Shown here: piece by piece, positions 23,541-32,104 of the stretch | How positions within the stretch are numbered: position 1 is the stretch's first letter | How the letters are laid out: every line of letters starts with the position of its first letter | Origin: Lactonifactor sp050944855 | Lineage (GTDB): Bacteria; Bacillota; Clostridia; Lachnospirales; Lachnospiraceae | Assembly (NCBI GenBank): GCA_050944855.1 | Contig: JBMNRU010000015.1 | Location: 1-64,000 of the forward strand | DNA length: 64,000 nucleotides | Direction: 5' to 3' | Translations under genes and position numbers: made by a program | Notes under the pieces: model-generated | Seen by the model: the letters and a program-made list of their open reading frames with translations, nothing else | Database searches by the model: none | Told to the model about the DNA's origin: nothing

Positions 23541-25598
23541 TTACTGATCTGCCAATAACATCATAATCTGGTTACTTCTTGTGATGAATTTTGTCATGGC
23601 ATCCGGATCTAATGGCTTATGACTGATCATAGCCAGATCATACAGCTGTTCACAGATAAGATCCACATGTTCTCCCTGGGCATTTTCCAGCAGGTACTGT
23701 ACCAGCTTATGATTTACATTCAAAACTAAAGTAGCCTTGCTGCCAAACATTCCGGGATCCATACCATACATACCGTACATCTTCATCATTTCCTGCATAC
23801 GGCGGTTTTCTTCGTTTAAGGTCATCATCGCTGATATATTATCATTTTTCAGATTCTCTACTTTCACGTCCAGACTGTCATCATGCAGCGCCTTGCGGAA
23901 TAATTCTGTCAGAGCTTTTGTGCTCTCTGTCAGATCCTTCTCTTCTCCTTTAAAAGCATCTGTCAGATCTGCATCAATTCTCTGGAAATGCACGGTATTC
24001 TTCTTCTGTTCCACATGAGAAATGAAAGCAGCATCAATATTGTGTTTTAAGATCACCGCATCCATCTTCTGCTCGCGGAACATGTTAATATATTGGCTCT
24101 GCTGTATCTCATCTGTCACATAAAAAATTGTAGTTGACTCTTCCTCTTTTTCTTCTGCATCTTCTTTATTTTCTTCTGTCTTCTCTTCTACTACTTCTGC
24201 TTCCGGTTCTTCTTTCTGATTTTCTTTGATACAATCTTCCAGAGTCAGATAAGTTCCATCCAGATTCTTATACAAAATATAATCCATCATTTTGTCTGAG
24301 AATTTCTGCTCTTTTATGCAGCCAAATTTAATAAATGGACTGATATCATCCCAGTATTTTTCATAATTTTCCCGGTCATTTTTGCACATACCGATTAACT
24401 TATCTGCAACTTTCTTGCTGATATAATCAGAAATCTTCTTGACAAAACCGTCATTTTGCAGCGCACTTCTGGAAACATTCAGCGGCAGATCCGGACAATC
24501 GATAACACCTTTTAATAACATTAAAAATTCCGGAATTACTTCTTTGATATTATCTGCGATAAATACCTGGTTATTATATAACTTGATGGTTCCTTCCAGA
24601 GAATCGTATTCTGTATTAATCTTCGGGAAATATAAAATACCTTTCAGATTAAACGGATAATCCATATTCAAATGGATCCAGAACAATGGTTCTTTATAAT
24701 CCAGGAATACTTTACGGTAAAATTCCTTATATTCTTCTTCCGTGCAGTCACTGGGATGCTTCATCCACAGCGGATGAATATCACTGATGGAAACAGGCCG
24801 CTTATTAATCTTTACTTTATCTGATGCAGGGGAAACTTCCACCATTTCTTTGGTTCCGTCTTCTTTTTCCCGCTCTTCCATCTTGGCATCTTCGTGAATA
24901 TGCTCCACAACCACATCATCTTCCTGCAGTTCTTCTTCCAAAATGGTCTCATATTCCTGTTCTGCATTCTTCTTTTCCACATAGATAGGTACCGGCATGA
25001 AAGAACAATATTTTTCCAGTACTTCTTTCACACGATATACATTGGCAAATTCCAGGCTCTCATCGTTCAAATATAAGGTAATGCAGGTTCCGACAGAGGC
25101 CTTGTCTCCTTCTCCGATTTCATACTCTGTACCTCCGTCACTCTCCCAGTGTACTGCCTGGGCCCCTTCCTGATAAGACAAGGTATCAATGCTTACTCTG
25201 TCAGCCACCATAAATGCCGAATAGAATCCCAGACCGAAATGACCTATAATCTGATCTTCACTGGTCTTATCTTTGTACTGTTCCAAAAACTTAGTAGCAC
25301 CGGAAAAAGCAATCTGTGTAATATATTCCTCTACTTCCTCTTCTGTCATACCGATACCGGTATCCACAAACTCGATAGTCTTCTCATCAGAATCGACTAT
25401 TACATGGATCTCATTCTTATGACCTTCCGGAAAACGGTATTCTCCCATCACTTCCAGCTTGTTTAACTTGGTAATCGCATCGCATCCATTGGAAACCAGC
25501 TCACGAACAAAAATATCATGGTCAGAATACAGCCATTTTTTAATAATCGGAAATATATTTTCACTATTAATTGACAAGTTACCTCTTTTTACTGCCAT
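23541..25598 (-). CDS. htpG: Molecular chaperone HtpG (Hsp90)
   Basis: HtpG is the bacterial Hsp90, an ATP-driven dimeric chaperone. The 685-aa product shows the N-terminal GHKL ATPase motifs RELVSNGCDAI, DTGIGMT and GHFGLGFYSAF, the middle domain with the catalytic Arg region (LNVSRSALQND), a variable acidic linker (about 475-500, rich in Glu), and the C-terminal dimerisation domain. The ATG at 25598 follows GGGAGTG; a GTG three codons earlier is within that site. It has its own promoter and a CIRCE element upstream. Confidence 0.96.
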   Translation of the reverse strand: MAVKRGNLSINSENIFPIIKKWLYSDHDIFVRELVSNGCDAITKLNKLEVMGEYRFPEGHKNEIHVIVDSDEKTIEFVDTGIGMTEEEVEEYITQIAFSGATKFLEQYKDKTSEDQIIGHFGLGFYSAFMVADRVSIDTLSYQEGAQAVHWESDGGTEYEIGEGDKASVGTCITLYLNDESLEFANVYRVKEVLEKYCSFMPVPIYVEKKNAEQEYETILEEELQEDDVVVEHIHEDAKMEEREKEDGTKEMVEVSPASDKVKINKRPVSISDIHPLWMKHPSDCTEEEYKEFYRKVFLDYKEPLFWIHLNMDYPFNLKGILYFPKINTEYDSLEGTIKLYNNQVFIADNIKEVIPEFLMLLKGVIDCPDLPLNVSRSALQNDGFVKKISDYISKKVADKLIGMCKNDRENYEKYWDDISPFIKFGCIKEQKFSDKMMDYILYKNLDGTYLTLEDCIKENQKEEPEAEVVEEKTEENKEDAEEKEEESTTIFYVTDEIQQSQYINMFREQKMDAVILKHNIDAAFISHVEQKKNTVHFQRIDADLTDAFKGEEKDLTESTKALTELFRKALHDDSLDVKVENLKNDNISAMMTLNEENRRMQEMMKMYGMYGMDPGMFGSKATLVLNVNHKLVQYLLENAQGEHVDLICEQLYDLAMISHKPLDPDAMTKFITRSNQIMMLLADQ

Positions 25599-25640
25599 AA
25601 CAAACACTCCCTTGTATTCATATTTCTTATCATAATCTAT

Positions 25641-25669
25641 ATTCTAGTACCTGCCAAATGAAAAGTCAA
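25641..25669 (-). promoter_or_regulatory. htpG promoter
   Basis: On the minus strand TTGACT (25664-25669) and TAGAAT (25641-25646) are 17 bases apart, 7 bases downstream of the CIRCE element. Confidence 0.75.
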
Positions 25670-25676
25670 TAGAAAA

Positions 25677-25703
25677 TTAGCACTCATTCAGAGTGAGTGC
25701 TAA
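25677..25703. promoter_or_regulatory. CIRCE element (HrcA operator)
   Basis: TTAGCACTC-N9-GAGTGCTAA is present with no mismatch to the consensus. HrcA binds this repeat to repress chaperone genes until heat stress. It lies just upstream of the htpG -35 box. Confidence 0.95.
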
Positions 25704-25810
25704 TAAATTTCCCTTAAAATTATAAATTATTTATAAATTGCTCGAAGCATAGACCATGCACCATACATATGTATATGATATTTCCTCCGCTTATTTTATA
25801 ACGAAAACAA

Positions 25811-25854
25811 AGAGTGGCGCTCATACTATTTTCTAATAATACAAGCACCACTCT
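25811..25854 (-). terminator. Terminator after nhaC
   Basis: AGAGTGG pairs with CCACTCT around an AT-rich imperfect stem, followed on the minus strand by TTGTTTT. The 25704-25892 gap holds nothing else I can identify. Confidence 0.65.
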
Positions 25855-25892
25855 TCTGTTATTTTAATATGCTAAATCAAATCATCTATTGA

Positions 25893-27317
25893 CTATCTAG
25901 GTTCTTTACCTTTAGCCTGTGCTTTCTCAACAGTTAACAGAGACCATCCTGTCAGCGGGATAATAGCGCCTAAGAGTGGAGTTAACCAGTTACAGATTGC
26001 ATATGGAGCATATGTAAATGGATGTACGCCTAACGCACCATACATAAATGCACCACCTGTTGTCCATGGGAACAGGTTTGCTGTTACAGTAGAAGACTCT
26101 TCTACGTTACGGGAAAGCATACGTCTTTCCAAACCGTTAGCCGGGTAAATATCTTTGTATAACTCAGCTGTTAATACGATAGACATGTATTGTTCGCCTA
26201 AGCATGCACAACCTGCAACACCAGTAACGATTGTCATAGCCGGCAGCAGTTTTCTGGAAGGAAGCTTTGCAACTACAGGAGCCAGAAGCACTTTCAGGAA
26301 ACCACAAGTTGTAATAACACCACCTAATGCAAGAGCAGTAAATCCTAAGGAGAAGGTCCACATCATACCCTGGATACCACCACGGTTCAGCAGCTCATCA
26401 ACACTTGCCAGACCTGTTTCATAGAAAGTACCATTATCAATAACATCCAGGAAGCCTCCAAAAGTACCGCCCTGCATGATCATGGTGATCGGAGCAGCCA
26501 TAAAGATACCTACAATCAAAGTAGGAATAGCCGGTACCTTACAGACAATCAAAACAACTGTAACAACCAATGGCAGAATAACAAGTGGATTTACATTAAA
26601 GCTTCCTGTGATTGCATCCTGAATTGCATGGATACCTTCAACGTCTAATGTCATATCTGCATATTTCAGTCCCATAACTGTATAAATTACAAAACAAACC
26701 AACCATGTAGGAATTGCAGTGTAAGCCATAGCTGCTACGTGACTGAATACATCTGTACCAGCAATAGCCGGAGCCAGGTTTGTTGTATCAGACATTGGAG
26801 ACATTTTGTCGCCAAAATAAGAACCGGATAATACACAACCTGCAACCAGAGGTTCAGGCATACCCATCGCAGTACCGATACCTAATAATACCATACCGAT
26901 CGTACCTGCTGTTGTCCAGGAAGAACCGGTACACATAGCTACTACAGAACAAAGAATCAAAGTTGCCGGTAAGAAGAATCCCGGTGATAAAATATTTAAT
27001 CCATAATAGATCATAGCTGGAATGGTACCACACTGAATCCATGCAGCAATCGCCATTCCAATGATAAAGAAGAAGAACAGACACGGCATTGCTTTCGCGA
27101 TACCTTTTGTCATACCTTCCATTAATTCGTCCCAGGTAAACTTACCAATCAGTCCGAAAATAGCAGCAACTACAAGAGTTAATACCAGAACGGCAACTTC
27201 ACTCCACTTAAAAATCAGCATACCACAAATCAGTGTGCCAACAATGGCAATCATAGCTATAGCAGAATATCCGATGGATAATTCTTTTTTAGCTTCACTT
27301 TGTTTGTTTTCACTCAT
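25893..27317 (-). CDS. nhaC: Na+/H+ antiporter, NhaC family
   Basis: A 474-aa antiporter that expels Na+ in exchange for protons. About twelve membrane helices are predicted. The NhaC signature CVLSGSYFGDKMSPMSDTTNLAPAIAGTD is present, along with CTGSSWTTAGTIG in a helix break. It stands alone between its long-leader promoter and its terminator. Some NhaC members exchange malate/lactate or other acids (MleN-like), so substrate is not certain. A GGAGG site precedes the start. Confidence 0.9.
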   Translation of the reverse strand: MSENKQSEAKKELSIGYSAIAMIAIVGTLICGMLIFKWSEVAVLVLTLVVAAIFGLIGKFTWDELMEGMTKGIAKAMPCLFFFFIIGMAIAAWIQCGTIPAMIYYGLNILSPGFFLPATLILCSVVAMCTGSSWTTAGTIGMVLLGIGTAMGMPEPLVAGCVLSGSYFGDKMSPMSDTTNLAPAIAGTDVFSHVAAMAYTAIPTWLVCFVIYTVMGLKYADMTLDVEGIHAIQDAITGSFNVNPLVILPLVVTVVLIVCKVPAIPTLIVGIFMAAPITMIMQGGTFGGFLDVIDNGTFYETGLASVDELLNRGGIQGMMWTFSLGFTALALGGVITTCGFLKVLLAPVVAKLPSRKLLPAMTIVTGVAGCACLGEQYMSIVLTAELYKDIYPANGLERRMLSRNVEESSTVTANLFPWTTGGAFMYGALGVHPFTYAPYAICNWLTPLLGAIIPLTGWSLLTVEKAQAKGKEPR

Positions 27318-27522
27318 ATTATGTCCTCCACATTTTCTTTTGGGATTAACAGATCCGCGTCCGTCACCTGTTAATTTTCTGACAAATTACAAATTCTTCT
27401 TCCGCAACTTAGGCAAATCAAATTTGAAATCCGTCGAAGTTTGTCTTTTTCATGAATCACGTATAACACGCATGCATTATATGGACAACTACAATTCCGG
27501 AACTGCATTTTTCATATAATTC
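27318..27522 (-). promoter_or_regulatory. Long untranslated leader of nhaC
   Basis: About 205 bases separate the predicted transcript start from the nhaC ATG, and no reading frame is convincing. Potential stems include TTAACAG/CTGTTAA close to the ribosome site and GACAAA/TTTGTC further up. I do not recognise a known riboswitch, although sodium-sensing riboswitches are known upstream of antiporter genes. Confidence 0.35.
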
Positions 27523-27528
27523 ATGATA

Positions 27529-27557
27529 ATTTTACCCTTTTTTAATAATTTTGTCAA
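27529..27557 (-). promoter_or_regulatory. nhaC promoter
   Basis: On the minus strand TTGACA (27552-27557) and TAAAAT (27529-27534) are separated by 17 bases. Confidence 0.85.
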
Positions 27558-27565
27558 TATTCAAA

Positions 27566-27585
27566 CGTCTAATAACCGTCTAATA
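27566..27585 (-). promoter_or_regulatory. Tandem operator upstream of the nhaC -35 box
   Basis: TATTAGACG occurs twice in direct orientation with an 11-base period (27577-27585 and 27566-27574), ending 8 bases before the -35 box. Related copies lie at 27599 (partial) and 27633-27640 (inverted, in the terminator loop). The spacing suits a response regulator dimer. Confidence 0.55.
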
Positions 27586-27617
27586 GTATGTGAAAAAGCG
27601 TCTATTTATTTACAAAA

Positions 27618-27658
27618 ATAGTCCAAAAGCAAATTAGACGTTTTTGCTTTTGGACTAT
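27618..27658 (-). terminator. Terminator of the maf operon
   Basis: A perfect 16-bp stem pairs ATAGTCCAAAAGCAAA with TTTGCTTTTGGACTAT and ends in TTTTTG on the minus strand, 20 bases after the small gene's stop codon. Confidence 0.85.
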
Positions 27659-27678
27659 CTCAAGTTTCCCTGTTTCTT

Positions 27679-27942
27679 TTATCCCTCGACAATTAGATAC
27701 TGACCATTGGGAAGCTTAAATACCTCACTGGCTTCTTCCAGTTCCTCATCTGTCATTCCTTCCAGGTCCATACCATTTTCATCAAAATACGCTCTGACTT
27801 CTTCTATAGAGTCCACGACAATGGCCATACAATCTTCCAAAAAAGCTTCCGCCTCTTCCAGTGTGGAAGCAACCGGCTCATCAAATAACTGCCCCTGATT
27901 TTTCAAAAATGTCAGTATACATTCTTCACTGTATTCGTACAT
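27679..27942 (-). CDS. Conserved small acidic protein
   Basis: An 87-aa very acidic soluble protein (MYEYSEECILTFLKNQ ... LPNGQYLIVEG) with predicted helices and a conserved-looking LEEAEAFLEDCMAIVVDSIEEVRAYF core. I recognise the pattern as a small family found beside HAD genes in Lachnospiraceae, without known function. The start overlaps the preceding HAD gene by 17 bases, indicating translational coupling, and the operon ends at the terminator just downstream. Confidence 0.6.
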   Translation of the reverse strand: MYEYSEECILTFLKNQGQLFDEPVASTLEEAEAFLEDCMAIVVDSIEEVRAYFDENGMDLEGMTDEELEEASEVFKLPNGQYLIVEG

Positions 27943-28732
27943 CCATTCGCACCTCCTGCCCTTTGATCACTTTTTTTAATATTGCTTCAACACTTGGCGT
28001 ATGATACTTGCAGAGTCTGCGGATTTCCTCCTGTCCGCTGTCCATAGCGAAACCGTATTCCACAGCCTGCAGCATCTCCAGATCATTATAATGATCACCA
28101 AATGCCATACACTCCTTGACGGTAACAGCCAGTTCCTGCTGCAGCACAGCAAGCGCCATCCCTTTATTCACACCCTTCGGCATCATATCCAGCCAGGCAT
28201 TCCCGGATGTAACCACTGTCACTTTATCCTGAAATTGTTCTTTCCAATCGTGTTCTGTTTTTTCAATCCCATCTTCTTCATAAACGGATATTTTAAAATA
28301 AGGTTCCGGGGTATGGAAGATATCCTCTACCACTGTTATATTATTCTTTACCACATCCCGCATGTGCACCAGATAGGAAGCCTTTTTCGGCTGCAGATAG
28401 CTGGTATTCTCTCCGGAGAGCAAAATTTCCGCAGTATCCTTTTTCCATATGCTATGCAGGATCTCCTGCCCTAATTCCCAGGAAAGCTCTGCTTTATATA
28501 AAACTTCTCCCTGATAGATCACCAGACATCCATTCTCACATATATAAGCGATATCATCCTTTACCGGCGCAAACAGACGCTGCAGATTTGCATATTGCCT
28601 TCCGCTGGCTGCCACAAACAAAATTCCCTGCTCTTTCATCTGGCGGATACAGGTATAAATCTCTGCATCTAACTCCTGACTGCCATGTAACAGCAGCGTC
28701 CCATCCAGATCACAGGCAACTAGTTTTATCAT
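27926..28732 (-). CDS. HAD hydrolase, Cof type
   Basis: A 268-aa phosphatase of the HAD IIB (Cof) group, acting on small phosphorylated metabolites such as sugar phosphates. Motif I is DLDGTLL at the N terminus, motif II is AASGR, motif III Lys is in KGMALAVLQ, and motif IV is FGDHYNDLEML. The start codon overlaps the upstream HAD gene by 4 bases (ATGA). Substrate unknown. Confidence 0.9.
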   Translation of the reverse strand: MIKLVACDLDGTLLLHGSQELDAEIYTCIRQMKEQGILFVAASGRQYANLQRLFAPVKDDIAYICENGCLVIYQGEVLYKAELSWELGQEILHSIWKKDTAEILLSGENTSYLQPKKASYLVHMRDVVKNNITVVEDIFHTPEPYFKISVYEEDGIEKTEHDWKEQFQDKVTVVTSGNAWLDMMPKGVNKGMALAVLQQELAVTVKECMAFGDHYNDLEMLQAVEYGFAMDSGQEEIRRLCKYHTPSVEAILKKVIKGQEVRMDVRIQ

Positions 28733-29391
28733 ATTCTTTCCTCAACTATTTTCAAAATATCTGCCGGTGCATCCAGCAATGCCATAGCCTGATGAGCGAT
28801 CAGCTCTTCTCTGGGACGAAATCCCCAGGTCACACCCACGGTAAACATACCTGCCGCATGCCCGGTATCCATATCGGTATTGGTATCTCCAAAATAAAGA
28901 CATTCTGCCGGTGATACTCCCAGCTTTTTGGCAATAGCCAGCGCCCCGTCCGGAGCCGGCTTCCTGGGAATCGTATCCGTCTGCCCCTGCACTGCCGTAA
29001 AAAAGCCCTTCCCGAATAAGGTCTGTACCACTTCTACTGCCTGAAGATGCGGCTTGTTAGAGAAAACTGCAATGGCAATTCCCCTTTTCTTCAAGTTCTC
29101 CAATACCTCTACCATCCCGTCATAGGGTTTGGCATGGTATAACGGATCCTCCGCAAACCACTTTCTCACCCGTACGATGGCTTCTTCCAGATACTTCCCC
29201 TCGGTATCCCCGGCTGCTGCCAGCGCCCGTTTCATGCACATATTCATGCCGTCTCCGGCATAATAATTATATGCTTCTACCGGATGGGGCGAAAACCCAT
29301 AAGATACTAATGTGCGGTTTACCGCGCGAGCAATGGACTCTACCGTATCTGCTATTGTTCCATCTAAATCAAAAATACATGCTTTTACCAT
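28729..29391 (-). CDS. HAD hydrolase, phosphoglycolate phosphatase type
   Basis: A 220-aa HAD I phosphatase resembling Gph. Motif I is FDLDGTIADTVES, the helical cap follows, motif II is AVFSNKPH, and the C-terminal GDTNTDMDTGHAAGMFTVGVTWGFR is typical of phosphoglycolate phosphatase-like enzymes. The ATG at 29391 follows GGAGAGG; six in-frame codons further upstream overlap the maf gene. Phosphoglycolate is the first guess, but related enzymes act on other substrates such as pyrophosphate. Confidence 0.88.
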   Translation of the reverse strand: MVKACIFDLDGTIADTVESIARAVNRTLVSYGFSPHPVEAYNYYAGDGMNMCMKRALAAAGDTEGKYLEEAIVRVRKWFAEDPLYHAKPYDGMVEVLENLKKRGIAIAVFSNKPHLQAVEVVQTLFGKGFFTAVQGQTDTIPRKPAPDGALAIAKKLGVSPAECLYFGDTNTDMDTGHAAGMFTVGVTWGFRPREELIAHQAMALLDAPADILKIVEERI

Positions 29392-29396
29392 TTTGT

Positions 29397-29978
29397 CTAC
29401 CTCTCCCATATTCCATGCAGTTTCATTTCCTGATACAGTCTTCCTATCGGAAGCCCTACTACATTATTATAATCTCCGTCAACTTTTTTTATATAAATGG
29501 CAGACCGGCCCTGAATCCCGTACGCACCCGCCTTATCCATAGGTTCCTTTGTCTGCACATAAGCTTCTATCTCATCCTCTGACATAGGATAAAAGGTCAC
29601 CTCTGTCTTCTCTGAAAATGTCACCTCACTGCGTTTTCCATTTCTGATCCAGATCAGAGTTACCCCTGTATACACCTGATGGGTTCCTCCCTGCAGCTGC
29701 TTTAACATGGAAACCGCATGCCGGGATGTCTCCGGCTTTCCCAATACCTGTTCTCCTGATGCAACCAGTGTATCCGCACCAATATACAGGACTTCATCCT
29801 GGGGCTCCCTCGCTGCCACTTCACAGGCTTTTATATAAGATAACTTCTCTACCATGGCCGCCGGGAATGTCTGCACGACATCTTCCTCGGCCGCACTGGG
29901 CATTACCTCAAACTGCAGCCCCATCTGTTCCAGCAGTTCCTTTCTTCTGGGGGATCCCGATGCCAAAATAATCTTCAT
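29397..29978 (-). CDS. maf: Maf family nucleotide pyrophosphatase
   Basis: Maf proteins hydrolyse non-canonical or excess nucleoside triphosphates (dTTP/UTP in the YhdE class) to monophosphates and affect septum formation. The 193-aa product begins with ILASGSPRRKELLEQMG, the family signature, and has YIGADTLV, TEVTFYPMSEDEIEAYV and DKAGAYGIQG. Length is typical. It heads the overlapping maf-HAD-HAD-small-gene operon; promoter not located with confidence. Confidence 0.94.
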   Translation of the reverse strand: MKIILASGSPRRKELLEQMGLQFEVMPSAAEEDVVQTFPAAMVEKLSYIKACEVAAREPQDEVLYIGADTLVASGEQVLGKPETSRHAVSMLKQLQGGTHQVYTGVTLIWIRNGKRSEVTFSEKTEVTFYPMSEDEIEAYVQTKEPMDKAGAYGIQGRSAIYIKKVDGDYNNVVGLPIGRLYQEMKLHGIWER

Positions 29979-30061
29979 CTGTTTTTCCTCTCTTTACTCA
30001 CTACCACGATTATACTCCGTGTCTTTTTATCCTGCAACCCTCAGCTGACAGTTCACACAAA

Positions 30062-30088
30062 GGACATTTTCTTCGCATGCTTGGCAAC
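30062..30088. repeat. Dispersed repeat, copy 1
   Basis: A 27-base sequence, GGAC-A-TTTTCTTCGCATGC followed by TTGGCAACA, recurs at 51570-51596 with one base changed. On the minus strand both copies begin immediately after the U-run of an intrinsic terminator. Confidence 0.6.
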
Positions 30089-30127
30089 AAAAAAGATGTC
30101 TTTGCCCCCTACAAAAACATCCTTTTT
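30089..30127 (-). terminator. Terminator after the RpiR regulator
   Basis: On the minus strand AAAAGGATGT pairs with ACATCTTTT (one bulged base) and is followed by a U-run; it lies 14 bases after the stop codon. Confidence 0.65.
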
Positions 30128-30140
30128 TATTCTGATTTTC

Positions 30141-30989
30141 TTAATATTTATGTTCAGCCATAGCACGGCGTGTTTCCTGAATCGCCTGATGAGAGGCATC
30201 ATAGTTTTGAAACGCTACGATTGCTATGATCGCATCTAACAGAGAAAGCTGCGCGATTCTGGTGCTCACGGACAGAGAACCAAACATCGTTTCCTCAGAT
30301 GCTGCATAAAGGGCAATATCTGCTGCTTTCGAAATGGGCATCTTTTTCTGTCCGACTAAAGCAATGGTCTTTGCCCCTTTCTCTTTCGCATTTTTCAGAC
30401 ATCTTAAAACACTATAATTTGTTCCCGAATGAGAGATACAGATTGCTACATCTTTTGAGGACATCTGGGAAGACGCCATAAGCTGCATGTCCGCATCCTC
30501 ATATACGAATACAGGAATCCCCACTTTCATAAACTTGTGCTGACAATCCTTCGCCACCAGAAGGCTTCCGCCGCTTCCGAAAATAACGATTTTCTCTGCC
30601 TGACCGATCAGCGCCGCAGCTGCCTCCACATCCGGCATTTTAAGGCTGGATAATGTGCGGTTCAAAACTGCGATTTCTGCACTAAACATCTTTTTACAGA
30701 TGGTTTCTGCGTCATCTTCTCTGCTCAGGCCGAAATCATAATGTTTTCCCTTCGGCAATACGTCTCTGGCCACGTTAATTTTAAAATCCTGATATCCTTT
30801 ATATCCAAGGCTTTTACAGAACCGAACTACGGATGCATCACTTACCCCTGCATTCTCCGCCAATTCTGTAATATTATTGTCTAAAATGTTCTCATAATGT
30901 TCCAATACGTAATCCGCAATCTTGATTTCCGTATTGGTCAACAGGTGTTTGCGCCCACGAATTTTTTCTTTGCAACTGACTTCTACCAA
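30141..30989 (-). CDS. MurR/RpiR family regulator
   Basis: A 282-aa regulator with an N-terminal helix-turn-helix of the RpiR type (about residues 10-80; TNTEIKIADYVLEHY, NAGVSDASVVRFCKSLGYKGYQDFK) and a C-terminal SIS domain that binds phosphosugars (VIFGSGGSLLVAKD, CISHSGTNYSVLRCLK). I chose TTG at 30989 because AAAGGAGG lies 9 bases before it; the upstream ATG has no such site. No sugar operon adjoins it, so its target is unknown. The divergent HAD phosphatase is a possible target. Confidence 0.88.
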   Translation of the reverse strand: MVEVSCKEKIRGRKHLLTNTEIKIADYVLEHYENILDNNITELAENAGVSDASVVRFCKSLGYKGYQDFKINVARDVLPKGKHYDFGLSREDDAETICKKMFSAEIAVLNRTLSSLKMPDVEAAAALIGQAEKIVIFGSGGSLLVAKDCQHKFMKVGIPVFVYEDADMQLMASSQMSSKDVAICISHSGTNYSVLRCLKNAKEKGAKTIALVGQKKMPISKAADIALYAASEETMFGSLSVSTRIAQLSLLDAIIAIVAFQNYDASHQAIQETRRAMAEHKY

Positions 30990-31051
30990 GTTTTCTTTCC
31001 TCCTTTTTCTCTCTTTCGCAATAAGCAAACCACCCTCGCTTTTGGTTTATT

Positions 31052-31080
31052 ATTTTATCATAAATACATTTTTTTTACAA
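31052..31080 (-). promoter_or_regulatory. RpiR gene promoter
   Basis: On the minus strand TTGTAA (31075-31080) and TAAAAT (31052-31057) are 17 bases apart. Confidence 0.6.
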
Positions 31081-31190
31081 TATTTTCTAACTGTTCAGCT
31101 ATGTGCCATCCCAGGTTGACAGCACTTTCCCCTCCATGCTACACTTGTAAACAATTCCTATATATCCTTTTATCAATAAGGAGCATTGCT

Positions 31191-32012
31191 ATGTTTACAA
31201 AAACTAAAATACTATTTACGGATTTAGATGATACTCTTTTAAACCGCAAAAAACAGATTACTCCCCAAAATGCAGACGCCATAGAAGAAGCCCTGGAAAA
31301 AGGGCATCGGATCGTTATCAATACCGGGCGGCCTCTCATCGGCGCCCTAGAACAGATCCAGGCACTGCATCTGGAACGAAAAGGCTGCTACGCGATTACT
31401 TATAACGGCGGACTCATCTATGACTGTTACACGCATAAAACCATTTATAAGAAAGCGATCCCGCTGCCCTATGTTCATCATATTTTCCAGCAGACTGCCA
31501 AAGCGGGAATTCACTGCCAGACCTATGACGCAAAAGGCATTTTATCTGCCAAAGAAACGTCCTGTCTGCAGCGCTACTCTTCCAAAACCGGCGTTCCCTA
31601 CCGCATCATTCCGGATCTGCCTTATTCTATGACAGAAGAGCCCGTGAAGATCCTGGCTATCGATGACGAGCATCCCCAGAAACTTCACGCCTATCGGGAA
31701 TCCCTGACAGAATGGGCCGAAAATAAAATTTCCGTATTTTTTTCCAGTACTTCTTATCTGGAACACGTGGCAAACGGTGTCTCCAAGGGCGCTGCCATGA
31801 AAATACTATGTGAAATCCTGGATATTCCACTGATTAATACCATAAGTGTGGGAGATGCGGAAAATGATATTCCCATGATCCAGACCGCTCACATCGGCGC
31901 TGCCATGAAAAATGCCACGCCGCAGGTGAAAGCTGTCGCAGATTATATTACAGAAAATGACTGTGAAAACAGCGGCTTTGCTGAAGTAATTCGAAAATTT
32001 CTATTAACTTAA
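31191..32012 (+). CDS. HAD hydrolase, Cof type
   Basis: A 273-aa HAD IIB phosphatase: motif I is FTDLDDTLLNRKKQIT, motif II is INTGRPL, Lys is in VSKGAAMKILCE, and motif IV is GDAENDIPMIQTA. AAGGAGC precedes the ATG at 31191; the open frame extends nearly 100 codons upstream across the divergent regulator, which I reject. Transcribed away from the RpiR gene. Substrate unknown, probably a phosphosugar. Confidence 0.92.
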   Translation: MFTKTKILFTDLDDTLLNRKKQITPQNADAIEEALEKGHRIVINTGRPLIGALEQIQALHLERKGCYAITYNGGLIYDCYTHKTIYKKAIPLPYVHHIFQQTAKAGIHCQTYDAKGILSAKETSCLQRYSSKTGVPYRIIPDLPYSMTEEPVKILAIDDEHPQKLHAYRESLTEWAENKISVFFSSTSYLEHVANGVSKGAAMKILCEILDIPLINTISVGDAENDIPMIQTAHIGAAMKNATPQVKAVADYITENDCENSGFAEVIRKFLLT

Positions 32013-32104
32013 AGAAATACCCCTTTCTTTTTAAATCAAAGCGTATTAAAATAAATAAAATATTATTGTTGCAGGAATCATACATCTGGAAAGGAGCTTA
32101 TCAT

